A stretch of 64,000 nucleotides of DNA from Buttiauxella selenatireducens (GCF_031432975.1 NZ_CP133838.1:1116001-1180000); one strand, 5' to 3'. Shown: positions 8,873 to 19,617, counted from the first letter of the stretch. The notes: generated by a model not told the origin, from the sequence alone. Numbers and translations are program-made.

Positions 8873-9943
8873 ATGCAAAAAGACGCGCTGAACAACGTTC
8901 ATATTTCTGACGAACAGGTATTAATCACTCCGGATCAACTGAAAGCGGAATTCCCACTGACCGCTGCTCAAGAAGTGCAGATTGAGCACTCTCGCCAGAC
9001 GATTTCCGATATTATCGCTGGCCGCGATCCTCGTCTGTTGGTGGTGTGTGGACCTTGCTCGATCCACGACCCTGAAACTGCGATTGAATATGCTCGTCGT
9101 TTTAAAACGTTGTCTGAAGAAGTTAGCGATAGTCTGTACCTCGTGATGCGCGTCTATTTTGAAAAGCCACGTACTACCGTCGGCTGGAAAGGGCTGATCA
9201 ACGATCCACACATGGACGGCTCGTTTGATGTTGAAGCTGGTTTGAAAATTGCTCGTCACTTACTCGTAGAATTGGTCAGCATGGGTCTGCCGCTGGCGAC
9301 AGAAGCACTTGATCCGAACAGCCCGCAATACCTGGGCGATTTGTTCAGCTGGTCCGCGATTGGTGCTCGTACCACTGAATCCCAGACCCACCGTGAAATG
9401 GCTTCGGGCCTTTCAATGCCTGTTGGATTTAAAAATGGGACTGACGGTAGCCTTGGAACCGCGATAAATGCGATGCGTGCTGCATCTATGCCGCACCGTT
9501 TCGTTGGCATCAACCAGGCAGGCCAGGTTTGCTTGCTACAAACTCAGGGGAACCCTGATGGCCATGTGATTTTGCGCGGAGGCAAAGCACCAAACTACAG
9601 CCCGGCAGATGTCGCACAGTGTGAAAAAGAGATGGTGCAGGCGGGACTCCGCCCAGCCTTGATGATAGATTGCAGCCATGGCAACTCAAACAAAGACTAC
9701 CGCCGCCAGCCGGGCGTGGCTGAATCAGCTGTCGCTCAAATTAAAGATGGTAACCGTTCGATTATTGGCCTGATGATAGAAAGTAATATCCACGAAGGTA
9801 ATCAATCATCAGAGCAACCACGCAGTGAAATGAAGTACGGTGTTTCTGTAACAGATGCTTGCATCGACTGGGAAACGACTGAGACCTTACTGCGCGAGAT
9901 TCATCAGGATCTGAACGGCACGCTTGCGGCGCGTAAGGCATAA
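8873..9943 (+). CDS. aroF: 3-deoxy-7-phosphoheptulonate synthase, Tyr-sensitive
   Basis: A 356-residue class I DAHP synthase, first step of the shikimate pathway (PEP + erythrose-4-phosphate). Motifs include [53 protein letters not shown] and [13 protein letters not shown]. The N-terminus [11 protein letters not shown], with Asn-8 of the tyrosine feedback site, and the linkage to tyrA identify it as the tyrosine-inhibited AroF isozyme. TyrR boxes lie upstream; tyrA follows after 11 bases. Confidence 0.97.
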   Translation: MQKDALNNVHISDEQVLITPDQLKAEFPLTAAQEVQIEHSRQTISDIIAGRDPRLLVVCGPCSIHDPETAIEYARRFKTLSEEVSDSLYLVMRVYFEKPRTTVGWKGLINDPHMDGSFDVEAGLKIARHLLVELVSMGLPLATEALDPNSPQYLGDLFSWSAIGARTTESQTHREMASGLSMPVGFKNGTDGSLGTAINAMRAASMPHRFVGINQAGQVCLLQTQGNPDGHVILRGGKAPNYSPADVAQCEKEMVQAGLRPALMIDCSHGNSNKDYRRQPGVAESAVAQIKDGNRSIIGLMIESNIHEGNQSSEQPRSEMKYGVSVTDACIDWETTETLLREIHQDLNGTLAARKA

Positions 9944-9954
9944 GAGGTTTTACT

Positions 9955-11076
9955 ATGGTGGCTGAATTGACCGCGCTGCGCGATCAAATTGATGAAGTGG
10001 ATAAGGCGTTGCTGGGGTTGCTGGCACGCCGCCTGGAATTGGTAGCGGAAGTTGGCGAAGTCAAAAGCCAGTATGGTTTACCGATTTATGTCCCGGAACG
10101 TGAAGCTGCAATGCTGGCTTCACGCCGCAAGGAGGCAGAAACGCTGGGTGTTCCTCCTGATTTGATTGAAGATGTGCTGCGCCGAGTCATGCGCGAGTCT
10201 TACTCGAGCGAGAATGACAAAGGGTTTAAAACACTGTTTCCTGCGCTGCGTCCGGTGGTTATTGTCGGCGGCGGCGGGCAGATGGGGCGTCTTTTTGAAA
10301 AGATGCTCACCCTTTCTGGCTATCAGGTGCGCATTCTGGAAAAAGAAGACTGGGCACAGGCTGCGGAATTGATGGTTGATGCGGGCATGGTGATTGTCAG
10401 TGTGCCGATTCATATTACCGAGCAAGTTATCTCCCAACTTCCACGTTTGCCTGATGACTGTATTCTGGTTGATCTGGCGTCGGTGAAAAATGGCCCGCTG
10501 CAAGCGATGCTGGCCGCGCATCAAGGTCCCGTTCTTGGGTTACACCCAATGTTCGGCCCGGATAGCGGAAGTCTTGCGAAGCAGGTCGTGGTCTATTGCG
10601 ATGGCCGTCAACCAGAAGCTTACCAGTGGTTCCTTGAGCAAATTCAAGTCTGGGGCGCTCGTTTGCACCGTTCCACCGCTATTGAACACGATCAGAACAT
10701 GGCATTTATTCAGGCGTTGCGCCACTTTGCAACCTTTGCATATGGTCTGCACCTGGCTGAAGAGAATGTTCAGCTCGAACAGTTACTTGCGCTTTCATCG
10801 CCCATTTATCGCCTGGAACTGGCGATGGTAGGTCGATTGTTCGCCCAGGACCCACAGCTTTACGCCGATATTATTATGTCTTCCGAAAGCAATCTGGAGC
10901 TTATCAAGCGTTACTACAAGCGATTCGGTGAGGCAATTGGCTTACTTGAGCACGGTGATAAGCAAGCTTTCATCGACAGCTTCCGTAAAGTCGAACATTG
11001 GTTTGGCGATTACGCACAGCGCTTCCAGAGCGAAAGTCGAACTTTGTTACGTCAGGCAAATGATAGCCGACCGTAA
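9955..11076 (+). CDS. tyrA: Chorismate mutase / prephenate dehydrogenase (T-protein)
   Basis: A 373-residue bifunctional enzyme of tyrosine synthesis. Residues 1-90 are an AroQ-type chorismate mutase ([27 protein letters not shown]). Residues 100-373 are the NAD-dependent prephenate dehydrogenase, with the Rossmann motif [14 protein letters not shown] (about 101-114), the LHPMFGPD active-site stretch and [14 protein letters not shown]. Co-transcribed with aroF and followed by a terminator. Confidence 0.97.
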   Translation: MVAELTALRDQIDEVDKALLGLLARRLELVAEVGEVKSQYGLPIYVPEREAAMLASRRKEAETLGVPPDLIEDVLRRVMRESYSSENDKGFKTLFPALRPVVIVGGGGQMGRLFEKMLTLSGYQVRILEKEDWAQAAELMVDAGMVIVSVPIHITEQVISQLPRLPDDCILVDLASVKNGPLQAMLAAHQGPVLGLHPMFGPDSGSLAKQVVVYCDGRQPEAYQWFLEQIQVWGARLHRSTAIEHDQNMAFIQALRHFATFAYGLHLAEENVQLEQLLALSSPIYRLELAMVGRLFAQDPQLYADIIMSSESNLELIKRYYKRFGEAIGLLEHGDKQAFIDSFRKVEHWFGDYAQRFQSESRTLLRQANDSRP

Positions 11077-11100
11077 TTTCAATAAAGGTTTTATACTCAA

Positions 11101-11131
11101 AAGCCATCAGGGAAACCTGGTGGCTTTTTTA
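11101..11131 (+). terminator. Terminator after tyrA
   Basis: Stem AAGCCATCAGG / CCTGGTGGCTT with a GAAA tetraloop and a six-T run, ending the aroF-tyrA transcript before the SMP-30-like gene. Confidence 0.9.
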
Positions 11132-11151
11132 TTGGCTATAAGGATAAAGAA

Positions 11152-12027
11152 ATGGCACAGCCGCAAGTTCTGTTCGATTACACCGGTCATTTACCTGAAT
11201 GCCCTACGTGGAGTGCAGAGGAAAATTGCCTTTACTGGACGGACATTCTTGAAAATGAAATTCATCGTTACAACACGATAAACAGTAAACACGATGTGAT
11301 TAAGTTTTCCGAGGAAGTCGGCTGTTTTGCTTTGTGTGAAACCGGGGGCTTTATTGTCGCGTTGCGAAGTGGAATTTATCTCACCAACCGTACTGGCCTT
11401 ATCACTTGCAAAGTCTGTGACAATCCAAGTAACCCCGCTTTGGCTCGTTTCAATGATGGCGGCACTGACAGAGATGGGCGTTTTTATGCCGGAACATTTT
11501 GGGGACCAGGTGACTACAATGGCGCATTGTTATGTCGTGTAGATATCGATCTGACTGCGCATGTTATCCAACATGATATTCATGGCGCTAACGGTTTGGC
11601 ATTCAGTGAAGATAAAAAATGGATGTACACATCGGATACACCTAACCGCGTGATTTATCGAACTCCCCTGGAAGAAAATGGTGAACCGGGGAAGCGTGAA
11701 GTGTTTAAGCGTTTTGAGCCAGGGCAGGGGATACCCGATGGCGCGGCGATAGACGAAGAAGGTTGCTACTGGACGGCGTTGTTTGATGGCTACCGTATTG
11801 CGCGTTTGTCGCCTGATGGCGATGTTCTGGAAGAGCATCAGTTGCCGGTACGCTGCCCAACGATGGTGTGTTTCGGTGGCGATGACATGAAAACGTTGTT
11901 CATTACGACGACGCGAGAAAATATGGGTGATACCGAAGTTGCTGAAAGGCCGCTTTCTGGTGCGATTTTTACACTTCAAGTCGCGGTTGCGGGGATGCCG
12001 AAACTGAAATTCAAAGTGAGCCAGTAA
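11152..12027 (+). CDS. SMP-30/gluconolactonase/LRE-like family protein
   Basis: A 291-residue six-bladed beta-propeller lactonase-type protein. The family metal ligands are visible: Glu in GHLPECPTWS (about residue 17), Asn in RFNDGGTDRDGRFYAGT, Asn in HGANGLAFS and Asp in IPDGAAIDEEG. Such proteins hydrolyse sugar lactones or related esters in the cytoplasm; the substrate here is unknown. It has its own AAGGATAAAG ribosome site and lies after the tyrA terminator, so it is probably transcribed separately. E. coli K-12 has no gene between tyrA and pheA, so this looks like an insertion or lineage-specific gene. Confidence 0.85.
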   Translation: MAQPQVLFDYTGHLPECPTWSAEENCLYWTDILENEIHRYNTINSKHDVIKFSEEVGCFALCETGGFIVALRSGIYLTNRTGLITCKVCDNPSNPALARFNDGGTDRDGRFYAGTFWGPGDYNGALLCRVDIDLTAHVIQHDIHGANGLAFSEDKKWMYTSDTPNRVIYRTPLEENGEPGKREVFKRFEPGQGIPDGAAIDEEGCYWTALFDGYRIARLSPDGDVLEEHQLPVRCPTMVCFGGDDMKTLFITTTRENMGDTEVAERPLSGAIFTLQVAVAGMPKLKFKVSQ

Positions 12028-12050
12028 GCCAGCTTGACGCTGGCTTACTG
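12022..12050. terminator. Bidirectional terminator between the SMP-30-like gene and pheA
   Basis: A perfect 12-bp inverted repeat CAGTAAGCCAGC / GCTGGCTTACTG with a TTGAC loop, containing the stop codon of the SMP-30-like gene. There is little T run, so it may act as a bidirectional structure for the two convergent genes. Confidence 0.65.
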
Positions 12051-12056
12051 CCAGTA

Positions 12057-13217
12057 TCAAGCCGGGTCGACAGGTACAACGTTTTCACTTGGGTAACAGC
12101 CAAGCACTTTCATCGAACGAGTAATTTCACCAAGCTCGCGTAGCGCTTTGCGCATTGCTTCATCATTCAGGTTTGCCTGAACATCCAGATAAAACATCTC
12201 TTCCCACGGGTTGCCGTTTATCGGGCGCGATTCCAGTTTTGTCATAATCAGATTGTGATTTCGCAACACCAGAAGGGCTTCTACCAATGCGCCAGCTTGC
12301 TGACCTGTCGCCATGAGTAATGTCGTTTTGGCTGGGACCTGGTCGGTCACTTCAATCGATTTGCGAGCCAGTACGATGAATCGGGTAATGTTCTGTGTCT
12401 GGTTAGCCAGATTACGTTCCAGAACTTGCAAACCATACAACGCCCCACCGGCTTCACTGCCAAGCGCTGCGACATGTGGCGAGTTAGCCTGAGCCACTTT
12501 TTCCATCGCCGCAGACGTGCTTTCGCAGTATTCGATTTTCCAGTTCGGATAACGGTTAATGAATTGGCTACATTGCTGGAAAGGCTGCGGATGGCTGTAT
12601 ACCGTATGGATTGTGTCTAAATCTGTCGTGCCGTTGACAAGCACGCAGTGATCGATTGGCACGGTCATTTCGGCAACGATGGATAAGCTCGTATGCTGCA
12701 ACAAATCGTAGACATCGTTTATCGCACCGGAGCTGGTGTTTTCTAGCGGCACAACGGCGTAATCCGCCTGACCCGTTTCAACCTGGTTAAAGATGTCATG
12801 GAATTTGGCACAGCCACTTTCAATGAATTGCTCGAAGTGACGAGCAGCATACTGACGTGCGGCCAGGTGCGAGTAAGAACCTTTCGGACCAAGGAAAGCA
12901 ATCCGTGCTGATTGTGGATTGGTTTTATTAAGGTGTTGCTGTAATAGCGCTTGCTGCGTCAGAACTGAATCTTCAATGATAAGTTGGAACAGACGCGTAA
13001 TATAATGAGCGTCCAGATTATGCGCTTTACCGAGGTTGATCAGGCGTTCCAGCAAGTCACGCTCGCGGTCGATATCACGTACCGGGCGGTGAGTCGCGAG
13101 CTTGGCTTTTCCGACTTCTACAGCCAATAAGCGACGCTCTGCCAGCAATGCCAGCAATTTTACATCCAGGGCGCTGATTTTATCGCGCAGTGCCAGCAAT
13201 GGGTTTGTCTCACTCAT
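12057..13217 (-). CDS. pheA: Chorismate mutase / prephenate dehydratase (P-protein)
   Basis: A 386-residue bifunctional enzyme of phenylalanine synthesis. Residues 1-95 are AroQ chorismate mutase. About 105-285 is prephenate dehydratase ([41 protein letters not shown] with the TRF motif). About 300-386 is the ACT regulatory domain with the ESRP phenylalanine-binding motif. The start at [10 protein letters not shown] matches the family; the longer frame reads through the attenuator. Controlled by the pheL leader and attenuator upstream; convergent with the SMP-30-like gene. Confidence 0.97.
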   Translation of the reverse strand: MSETNPLLALRDKISALDVKLLALLAERRLLAVEVGKAKLATHRPVRDIDRERDLLERLINLGKAHNLDAHYITRLFQLIIEDSVLTQQALLQQHLNKTNPQSARIAFLGPKGSYSHLAARQYAARHFEQFIESGCAKFHDIFNQVETGQADYAVVPLENTSSGAINDVYDLLQHTSLSIVAEMTVPIDHCVLVNGTTDLDTIHTVYSHPQPFQQCSQFINRYPNWKIEYCESTSAAMEKVAQANSPHVAALGSEAGGALYGLQVLERNLANQTQNITRFIVLARKSIEVTDQVPAKTTLLMATGQQAGALVEALLVLRNHNLIMTKLESRPINGNPWEEMFYLDVQANLNDEAMRKALRELGEITRSMKVLGCYPSENVVPVDPA

Positions 13218-13240
13218 AACGCTACCTTTTCGAAGTCCAT

Positions 13241-13270
13241 AAAAAAGGCCTCCCGCTTGGGGAGGCCTGT
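13241..13270 (-). terminator. pheA attenuator terminator
   Basis: On the minus strand GGCCTCCC / GGGAGGCC is followed by a T run, between pheL and pheA. This is the rho-independent attenuator that forms when the Phe codons of pheL are read quickly. Confidence 0.92.
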
Positions 13271-13315
13271 TTGTTCGTCTTCGCATTCTTTATCACACGA
13301 CGAATTGCCTCCCAT

Positions 13316-13363
13316 TCAGGGGAAGGTAAAAAAGAATGCGAAGAAAAACGGAATTAATTTCAT
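13316..13363 (-). CDS. pheL: pheA leader peptide
   Basis: A 15-codon ORF encoding MKLIPFFFAFFFTFP, with seven phenylalanines, ending about 45 bases before the attenuator hairpin. It senses charged tRNA-Phe by ribosome stalling. The start has an AGGAACC ribosome site. Only one residue appears to differ from the E. coli leader. Confidence 0.96.
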   Translation of the reverse strand: MKLIPFFFAFFFTFP

Positions 13364-13423
13364 GGTTGGTTCCTGATAAGTCAGACAAGTAAGGTACTCG
13401 CTCTGTTTTCGCTCTGTCAATAA

Positions 13424-13446
13424 AAAACGCGCCCGGAGGCGCGTTG
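13424..13446 (-). terminator. Terminator of raiA
   Basis: Stem AACGCGCC / GGCGCGTT with a four-base loop and a T run on the minus strand, just downstream of raiA and upstream of pheL. Confidence 0.9.
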
Positions 13447-13466
13447 AGTGTAACAAAGCTAATTCA

Positions 13467-13805
13467 TTACTCTTCTTCAACTTCCGCGATAGCAACGTCT
13501 TTCACTGAACCTGCTGTGCGACGCGCTTCACCCTTGTGTTGCACTTTATTCAACTGCCGCTCCAGTTTGTTGATCAAATCGTTGATAGCCGTATACATAT
13601 CATCGTGTTTGGCGCTCGCTACGAGCTGGCCATTTGGCGTATTAATGGTGGCATCAGCCACGAAACCTTTCGGTTCTTTGGACAAAACAATATGTGGGTT
13701 AATTAGATGAGTTTGCCACTTGTCCAGTTTAGAGAGACGGTCTGCGACGTGCTGACGAATAGCTGGGGTGATTTCCATTTGCTTGCTGGTAATGTTCATT
13801 GTCAT
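13467..13805 (-). CDS. raiA: Ribosome-associated inhibitor RaiA (short HPF family)
   Basis: A 112-residue protein that binds the 30S decoding and mRNA channel in stationary phase or cold shock and blocks translation. It opens [24 protein letters not shown] and ends with the acidic tail EVEEE. The fold is beta-alpha-beta-beta-beta-alpha. A CRP site upstream suggests cAMP control. Confidence 0.97.
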   Translation of the reverse strand: MTMNITSKQMEITPAIRQHVADRLSKLDKWQTHLINPHIVLSKEPKGFVADATINTPNGQLVASAKHDDMYTAINDLINKLERQLNKVQHKGEARRTAGSVKDVAIAEVEEE

Positions 13806-13867
13806 AAAGTTACCTCTTGTCTTTCCCGTCTTGGTAACTCCAGCATACCTTTCTGAATGTCAAAATG

Positions 13868-13883
13868 TGTGATGTAAATCACA
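13868..13883 (-). promoter_or_regulatory. CRP-binding site upstream of raiA
   Basis: TGTGA-TGTAAA-TCACA is a perfect inner-consensus CRP site, about 63 bases before the raiA start codon. CRP regulation of raiA (yfiA) is known in E. coli. Confidence 0.8.
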
Positions 13884-14028
13884 TTTTTTTGTCGCTTTTT
13901 GTCAACAAACCCTTTTTGTGAGGCAGGACAGGATCTCTGTTTTTAGCGCTTGTGGAACGGAGAAATAGCGTCCATATTTGATTGGATGACCTGACGCTAA
14001 ACCGTTTCAGGTTGGTGTTTCAGGCAAT

Positions 14029-14062
14029 AAAAATGGCAGCCATGGGCTGCCATTTTGTTTTT
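14029..14062 (-). terminator. Terminator downstream of bamD
   Basis: Stem AAAATGGCAGCC / GGCTGCCATTTT with an ATG loop, A/T runs on both flanks, 12 bases beyond the bamD stop codon. Confidence 0.88.
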
Positions 14063-14074
14063 AGAATCGGTCTA

Positions 14075-14812
14075 TCAAGTATTGCTGCCGTTGGCCGCGA
14101 TAATTTTTGCAACTTTTTCGGCTTGAGCCGGCATTTGCAGTTCACGATAGGCATTTTCCATCAGCTTCAGACCATCACGGGTGGCCTGAGTATCAGGGAA
14201 ATCACGCAACATTCCTTCGACACGGTTAACTACTGCAACCCATGCGCCGCGTTTAGTGTAGTATTGCGCCACGGAAAGCTCATATTTCGCTAAACGATCT
14301 TTCAGGAATACCAGACGCTTTGTGGCATCGGTGACATACTGGCTTTTCGGGTAACCTCGAACCAGCTTAGAGAAATCGTTGAATGCGTCACGCGCATGAG
14401 CAGGATCGCGGTCAGAACGATCTACGCCAAAGAAACCTTGTAATGCGCTATCATCCAGTGCCATGTCCGTCAGACCACGCATGTAAAGTACGTAGTCGAT
14501 GTTTGGATGGGTAGGATTTAGACGCATAAAGCGGTCAATAGCTGCCTGAGCCAGTGGCAAGTCAGCATTCTTGTAGTAAGCGTAAATGAGATCTAACTGC
14601 ACTTGTTGCGAGTAAGGCCCGAACGGATAACGGTTATCCAGCGCTTCCAGTTGCGTTATCGCCGCTTTAAAGTTACCGTCCTGCAACTTTTGTTGGGCAG
14701 TCGCATAGATCTCAGAAGGTGGACTATCAGGAACCTCATCCTTGGAACTGGAGCAACCAGCCAAAGCCAGGCTCAACGTGGCTGCTGCCACCAGATATTT
14801 CATACGCGTCAT
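14075..14812 (-). CDS. bamD: Outer membrane protein assembly factor BamD
   Basis: A 245-residue lipoprotein of the BAM complex, essential for folding outer-membrane beta-barrels. The signal peptide [20 protein letters not shown] has its lipobox Cys at position 20. TPR-like repeats follow ([30 protein letters not shown]...), which contact BamA and BamC. Divergent from rluD, as in E. coli, where it was called yfiO. Confidence 0.97.
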   Translation of the reverse strand: MTRMKYLVAAATLSLALAGCSSSKDEVPDSPPSEIYATAQQKLQDGNFKAAITQLEALDNRYPFGPYSQQVQLDLIYAYYKNADLPLAQAAIDRFMRLNPTHPNIDYVLYMRGLTDMALDDSALQGFFGVDRSDRDPAHARDAFNDFSKLVRGYPKSQYVTDATKRLVFLKDRLAKYELSVAQYYTKRGAWVAVVNRVEGMLRDFPDTQATRDGLKLMENAYRELQMPAQAEKVAKIIAANGSNT

Positions 14813-14942
14813 GACGTTTTGACTTTCCTCAGAATGTTATCCGGGAGGCTCACAATACCAGCTCCCGATAAAGACCAGCTACAATAGCACACTATATTAA
14901 ACGGCATTGCCGTAAAACCCAACGTTAACGAAGAAGCTGTCT

Positions 14943-15923
14943 ATGGCACAACTAGTACAACTCAACGCAACAGTATCCGAATCTCAACTCGGTCAACGCT
15001 TAGATCAAGCTTTGGCCGAATTGTTCCCGGATTATTCACGTTCGCGTATAAAAGAATGGATTCTTGATCAGCGCGTGCTGGTCAATGGCAAAATCAGCGA
15101 CAAACCGAAAGAAAAAGTGTTGGGTGGAGAAAGCGTCACTATCAATGCTGAAATCGAAGAGGATGTGCGCTGGGAACCACAAGATATCCCGCTCAATATT
15201 GTCTATGAAGATGACGATATTCTGGTGATTAACAAACCGCGTGATTTCGTTGTGCATCCTGGTGCGGGTAACCCTGATGGGACCGTACTGAATGCACTGC
15301 TGCATTACTATCCGCCGATTGCCGATGTACCACGTGCTGGCATCGTGCATCGTCTGGATAAAGACACGACAGGCTTGATGGTCGTGGCGAAAACCGTTCC
15401 TGCGCAAACTCACCTTGTTGAGGCATTGCAATTACGTGAAATCACGCGTGAATATGAAGCCGTTGCAATCGGTCATATGACTGCTGGTGGCACAGTGGAA
15501 GAGCCAATCAGCCGCCATCCGACCAAGCGTACCCACATGTCTGTACATCCGATGGGTAAACCTGCGGTCACGCATTATCGAATCATGGAGCACTTCCGTG
15601 TGCACACGCGTTTGCGTTTGCGTCTGGAAACGGGTCGTACGCACCAGATTCGTGTTCACATGGCGCATATTACTCATCCACTCGTTGGCGATCAGCTGTA
15701 CGGTGGCCGTCCGCGCCCACCTAAAGGTGCGTCAGAAGAGTTTGTAAATGTACTGCGTAAGTTTGACCGTCAGGCTCTACATGCAACGATGCTTCGCCTT
15801 CATCATCCAATCAGCGGTATGTTGATGGAATGGCATGCGCCAATTCCTCAGGATATGGTTGAGTTGATTGAAGCGCTGCGTGTTGATACAGAACTCCATA
15901 AGGATCAACTGGACTGGCTATGA
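14943..15923 (+). CDS. rluD: 23S rRNA pseudouridine synthase D
   Basis: A 326-residue enzyme making pseudouridines 1911, 1915 and 1917 in helix 69 of 23S rRNA. An N-terminal S4 RNA-binding domain (about 1-75, QRLDQALAELFPDYSRSRIKEWI) precedes the RluA-type catalytic domain, with HRLDKDTTGLMVVAKT containing the catalytic Asp (about 139) and GRTHQIRVHMAHI. The stop overlaps the next start by 4 bases (ATGA), so the two are translationally coupled. Confidence 0.97.
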   Translation: MAQLVQLNATVSESQLGQRLDQALAELFPDYSRSRIKEWILDQRVLVNGKISDKPKEKVLGGESVTINAEIEEDVRWEPQDIPLNIVYEDDDILVINKPRDFVVHPGAGNPDGTVLNALLHYYPPIADVPRAGIVHRLDKDTTGLMVVAKTVPAQTHLVEALQLREITREYEAVAIGHMTAGGTVEEPISRHPTKRTHMSVHPMGKPAVTHYRIMEHFRVHTRLRLRLETGRTHQIRVHMAHITHPLVGDQLYGGRPRPPKGASEEFVNVLRKFDRQALHATMLRLHHPISGMLMEWHAPIPQDMVELIEALRVDTELHKDQLDWL

Positions 15924-16651
15924 GCAAATTGATCGTCCCGCATTGGCCACTTCCTAAAGGAGTTGCCGCTTGCAGTTCGACACGTATTGGCGGCGTTAGT
16001 CAGCCGCCTTACGACTCGCTGAATCTTGGGGCTCACTGCGGTGATAACCTGGATGATGTCGAAGAAAACCGCCGCTTGTTCTATGCCGCTGCCCAATTGC
16101 CTACAAAACCGGTTTGGTTAGAGCAAGTGCATGGTACAGACGTGCTAAAACTTACCGGCGAACCTTATCTGTCTAAACGTGCAGATGCTTCATATAGTTC
16201 AACGCCAGGTGCCGTTTGTGCGGTAATGACAGCAGATTGTTTGCCAGTGCTATTCTGTAATAAGGCAGGAACCGAAGTTGCGGCTGCTCATGCGGGATGG
16301 CGTGGCTTGTGCGAAGGCGTGATTGAAGAAACCGTAGCCTGTTTTAAAGACGCGCCAGAAAACATTATGGCGTGGCTTGGCCCGGCTATCGGTCCTGAAG
16401 CATTTGAAGTTGGCCCTGAGGTGCGCGAAGCATTCATGGCTAAAGATATACAAGCTGAAAGCGCTTTTCGCCTTTCGGGGGAAAAATACATTGCTGACAT
16501 CTTTACCCTGGCTCGCCAGCGTTTGTCTGCCGTTGGGATCAATCATGTCTATGGTGGCGACCGTTGTACTTACAGCGAAGCGGGTGATTTTTTCTCATAT
16601 CGACGCGACAGAACCACAGGCCGTATGGCAAGTTTCATTTGGCTGATATAA
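15920..16651 (+). CDS. pgeF: Polyphenol oxidase/multicopper-like purine nucleosidase-fold protein PgeF (YfiH)
   Basis: A 243-residue YfiH/DUF152 family (laccase-domain) protein. Visible conserved residues are the LEQVHGTDV His, the Cys of TADCLPVLFC and the His of AAHAGWRGL, which form a zinc site. Family members act on purine nucleosides and, in E. coli, correct misincorporated L-serine in peptidoglycan precursors. Start codon overlaps rluD. Confidence 0.93.
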   Translation: MSKLIVPHWPLPKGVAACSSTRIGGVSQPPYDSLNLGAHCGDNLDDVEENRRLFYAAAQLPTKPVWLEQVHGTDVLKLTGEPYLSKRADASYSSTPGAVCAVMTADCLPVLFCNKAGTEVAAAHAGWRGLCEGVIEETVACFKDAPENIMAWLGPAIGPEAFEVGPEVREAFMAKDIQAESAFRLSGEKYIADIFTLARQRLSAVGINHVYGGDRCTYSEAGDFFSYRRDRTTGRMASFIWLI

Positions 16652-16713
16652 CCTATTGAATCAAGACGATCCAGTGCGGGTAACTAAAGCTTCAAATATT
16701 TCAGGTCATTAAC

Positions 16714-16743
16714 CTTGAATAATTGAGGGATGACCTCATTTAA
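16714..16743 (+). promoter_or_regulatory. Sigma-32 promoter of clpB
   Basis: A -35 CTTGAAT (16714-16720) and -10 CCTCATTTAA (16734-16743), spaced 13 bases, lie 39 bases before the clpB ATG. They match the sigma-32 consensus and the known heat-shock control of clpB. Confidence 0.85.
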
Positions 16744-16781
16744 TCTCCAGTAGCAAATTTGACCTGTATATGGGAGGAGTT

Positions 16782-19355
16782 ATGCGTCTGGATCGTCTTA
16801 CTAATAAATTCCAGCTTGCTCTCGCCGATGCCCAATCCTTAGCTCTCGGGCACGACAACCAATTTATCGAACCCCTTCACTTGATGAGCGCACTGCTCAA
16901 TCAGGAAGGCGGATCTGTGCGTCCTTTACTGACTTCAGCTGGCGTAAATGCTGGCAAGTTGCGTACCGATATTGAGCAAGCTTTAAGCCGTTTACCACAA
17001 GTTGAAGGCACTGGCGGTGACGTCCAGCCTTCGCAGGATTTAGTCCGGGTACTGAATCTGTGTGACAAACTGGCACAAAAACGAAATGACAACTTCATTT
17101 CGTCTGAGTTATTTGTTCTGGCAGCACTTGAATCACGCGGAACATTAACTGATGTACTGAAATCAGCGGGTGCTACCACGGCAAATGTGACAGCAGCAAT
17201 TGAGCAAATGCGTGGAGGCGAAAACGTGAATGACCAGGGTGCCGAAGACCAACGTCAGGCATTGAAAAAATATACTGTTGATCTGACCGAGCGCGCGGAA
17301 CAGGGCAAGCTCGATCCCGTTATCGGTCGTGATGAAGAAATTCGTCGCACTATCCAGGTTTTGCAGCGCCGTACTAAAAATAACCCGGTACTCATTGGTG
17401 AACCAGGGGTGGGTAAAACCGCCATTGTTGAAGGCCTGGCCCAGCGCATTATTAATGGCGAAGTCCCTGAAGGTCTGAAAGGGCGCCGAGTATTATCGCT
17501 GGATATGGGTTCACTGGTAGCGGGTGCAAAATATCGTGGTGAGTTTGAAGAGCGTCTTAAAGGTGTGCTCAATGACCTTTCTAAGCAGGAAGGGAATGTC
17601 ATTCTATTTATAGATGAATTGCACACCATGGTTGGAGCGGGTAAAGCTGATGGTGCTATGGATGCGGGCAACATGCTCAAACCTGCTTTGGCACGAGGTG
17701 AGTTGCATTGCGTCGGTGCGACCACGCTGGATGAATATCGTCAATATATAGAGAAGGACGCTGCACTTGAACGTCGATTCCAAAAAGTGTTTGTTGCCGA
17801 GCCTTCTGTTGAAGATACCATTGCTATTTTGCGCGGGCTGAAAGAACGGTACGAATTGCACCACCATGTGCAAATTACTGACCCGGCAATCGTTGCGGCT
17901 GCGACTTTATCGCATCGTTATATTGCAGACCGCCAATTGCCGGATAAAGCCATCGACTTGATTGACGAGGCGGCTTCCAGCATTCGTATGCAGATTGACT
18001 CGAAGCCAGAAGAGCTTGACCGTCTGGACCGTCGAATCATCCAGCTCAAACTGGAACAGCAGGCGCTGAAGAAGGAATCTGACGAAGCCAGCCAAAAACG
18101 CCTCAGTATGCTGGAAGAAGAGTTAGGTCAGAAAGAGCGGGAATATTCAGTACTGGAAGAAGAGTGGAAAGCTGAGAAAGCTTCACTTTCTGGTACACAA
18201 ACTATCAAAGCTGAGTTGGAACAGGCAAAAATTGCGATTGAACAGGCTCGCCGTGTTGGGGACCTGGCGCGTATGTCTGAGTTGCAATACGGGAAAATTC
18301 CTGAACTCGAGAAGCAGCTTGCGGCTGCAACTCAAAGTGAAGGTAAAACAATGCGTCTGCTGCGTAACAAAGTCACTGACGCAGAGATTGCGGAAGTCCT
18401 GGCACGCTGGACGGGGATACCTGTGGCTCGCATGCTCGAAGGTGAGCGCGATAAACTTCTACGTATGGAACAACAACTTCATACCCGCGTGATCGGGCAG
18501 AATGAAGCTGTAGAGGCCGTATCGAACGCTATCCGTCGTAGCCGAGCAGGATTGGCCGATCCGAATCGCCCAATTGGTTCCTTCTTGTTCCTTGGTCCAA
18601 CGGGTGTGGGTAAAACTGAACTGTGTAAAGCGCTGGCAAACTTTATGTTTGATAGCGATGACGCGATGGTGCGTATCGATATGTCTGAGTTTATGGAAAA
18701 ACACTCGGTCTCGCGTCTGGTCGGTGCGCCTCCTGGATATGTGGGTTACGAAGAAGGTGGTTACCTGACAGAAGCTGTTCGCCGTCGTCCTTATTCAGTC
18801 ATCCTTTTGGATGAAGTTGAGAAGGCTCACCCAGACGTATTTAACATTTTATTGCAAGTTTTGGATGATGGGCGCCTGACTGATGGGCAGGGGAGAACAG
18901 TCGATTTTCGTAATACGGTTGTGATCATGACATCTAACCTCGGTTCTGATTTGATTCAGGAACGTTTCGGCAAGTTGGATTATGGTCATATGAAGGACAT
19001 TGTTCTCGGCGTTGTTAGCCAGAACTTCCGTCCAGAGTTTGTTAACCGTATAGATGAAGTCGTAGTGTTCCATCCTTTGGGTGAAAAACACATTGCTTCT
19101 ATTGCGCAGATTCAGTTGCAGCGTTTGTATAAACGTCTTGAAGACCGTGGCTATGAAGTCACTATCTCTGAAGAGGCGTTGAAACTGCTTAGCGCGAATG
19201 GTTACGACCCGGTTTATGGTGCAAGACCTTTGAAACGCGCTATTCAGCAGCAAATTGAGAACCCACTTGCTCAGCAAATCCTTTCCGGAGAGCTGATTCC
19301 TGGGAAAACAGTGCATTTAGAAGTAAAAGATGACCATATAGTGGCAGTGCAGTAA
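16782..19355 (+). CDS. clpB: Disaggregase ClpB (Hsp104 family)
   Basis: An 857-residue AAA+ chaperone that rescues aggregated proteins with DnaK, DnaJ and GrpE. The N domain is 1-145. NBD1 has Walker [10 protein letters not shown] (about 206-214). The M-domain coiled coil is about 410-530 ([21 protein letters not shown]). NBD2 has GPTGVGKTE (about 605-613), the pore loop [12 protein letters not shown] and the C-terminal [23 protein letters not shown] at 16782 is the family start with a GGGAGGAG ribosome site; the frame also contains an ATG four codons earlier. Confidence 0.97.
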   Translation: MRLDRLTNKFQLALADAQSLALGHDNQFIEPLHLMSALLNQEGGSVRPLLTSAGVNAGKLRTDIEQALSRLPQVEGTGGDVQPSQDLVRVLNLCDKLAQKRNDNFISSELFVLAALESRGTLTDVLKSAGATTANVTAAIEQMRGGENVNDQGAEDQRQALKKYTVDLTERAEQGKLDPVIGRDEEIRRTIQVLQRRTKNNPVLIGEPGVGKTAIVEGLAQRIINGEVPEGLKGRRVLSLDMGSLVAGAKYRGEFEERLKGVLNDLSKQEGNVILFIDELHTMVGAGKADGAMDAGNMLKPALARGELHCVGATTLDEYRQYIEKDAALERRFQKVFVAEPSVEDTIAILRGLKERYELHHHVQITDPAIVAAATLSHRYIADRQLPDKAIDLIDEAASSIRMQIDSKPEELDRLDRRIIQLKLEQQALKKESDEASQKRLSMLEEELGQKEREYSVLEEEWKAEKASLSGTQTIKAELEQAKIAIEQARRVGDLARMSELQYGKIPELEKQLAAATQSEGKTMRLLRNKVTDAEIAEVLARWTGIPVARMLEGERDKLLRMEQQLHTRVIGQNEAVEAVSNAIRRSRAGLADPNRPIGSFLFLGPTGVGKTELCKALANFMFDSDDAMVRIDMSEFMEKHSVSRLVGAPPGYVGYEEGGYLTEAVRRRPYSVILLDEVEKAHPDVFNILLQVLDDGRLTDGQGRTVDFRNTVVIMTSNLGSDLIQERFGKLDYGHMKDIVLGVVSQNFRPEFVNRIDEVVVFHPLGEKHIASIAQIQLQRLYKRLEDRGYEVTISEEALKLLSANGYDPVYGARPLKRAIQQQIENPLAQQILSGELIPGKTVHLEVKDDHIVAVQ

Positions 19356-19370
19356 GTCACAAAAAAGATA

Positions 19371-19399
19371 AAACGAGCCCTTTGGGGCTCGTTTTTGTT
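19371..19399 (+). terminator. Terminator after clpB
   Basis: Stem ACGAGCCC / GGGCTCGT with a TTTG loop and a T run, isolating clpB from the downstream rRNA operon. Confidence 0.92.
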
Positions 19400-19480
19400 T
19401 AAAAACCAGGCGATATTATGCTTTGTGATAGTGGTTTGCCTGGAAAGTGAGCGAACGGTGATTTTTTTGCATTTTGGTAC

Positions 19481-19515
19481 TTGCCAGCTTCCAGAAAATC
19501 CCTATACTGCGCCTC
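19481..19515 (+). promoter_or_regulatory. rRNA operon promoter P1
   Basis: A -35 TTGCCA (19481-19486), 16-bp spacer, -10 TATACT (19503-19508) and GC-rich discriminator GCGCCTC. This matches the P1 pattern of E. coli rrn operons, which is ppGpp- and initiating-nucleotide-sensitive. The A/T-rich stretch just upstream may be an UP element. Confidence 0.85.
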
Positions 19516-19579
19516 CACTGACACGGCACAACGGCTTACAAACCGGCCCGTCAGTCAGATGAAAAGCGAAAATAAACGC

Positions 19580-19613
19580 TTGACTCTGAAAGAGGAAAGC
19601 GTAATATACGCCA
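19580..19613 (+). promoter_or_regulatory. rRNA operon promoter P2
   Basis: A -35 TTGACT (19580-19585), 16-bp spacer and -10 TAATAT (19602-19607), about 100 bases downstream of P1 as in other rrn operons. Confidence 0.82.
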
Positions 19614-19617
19614 CCTC

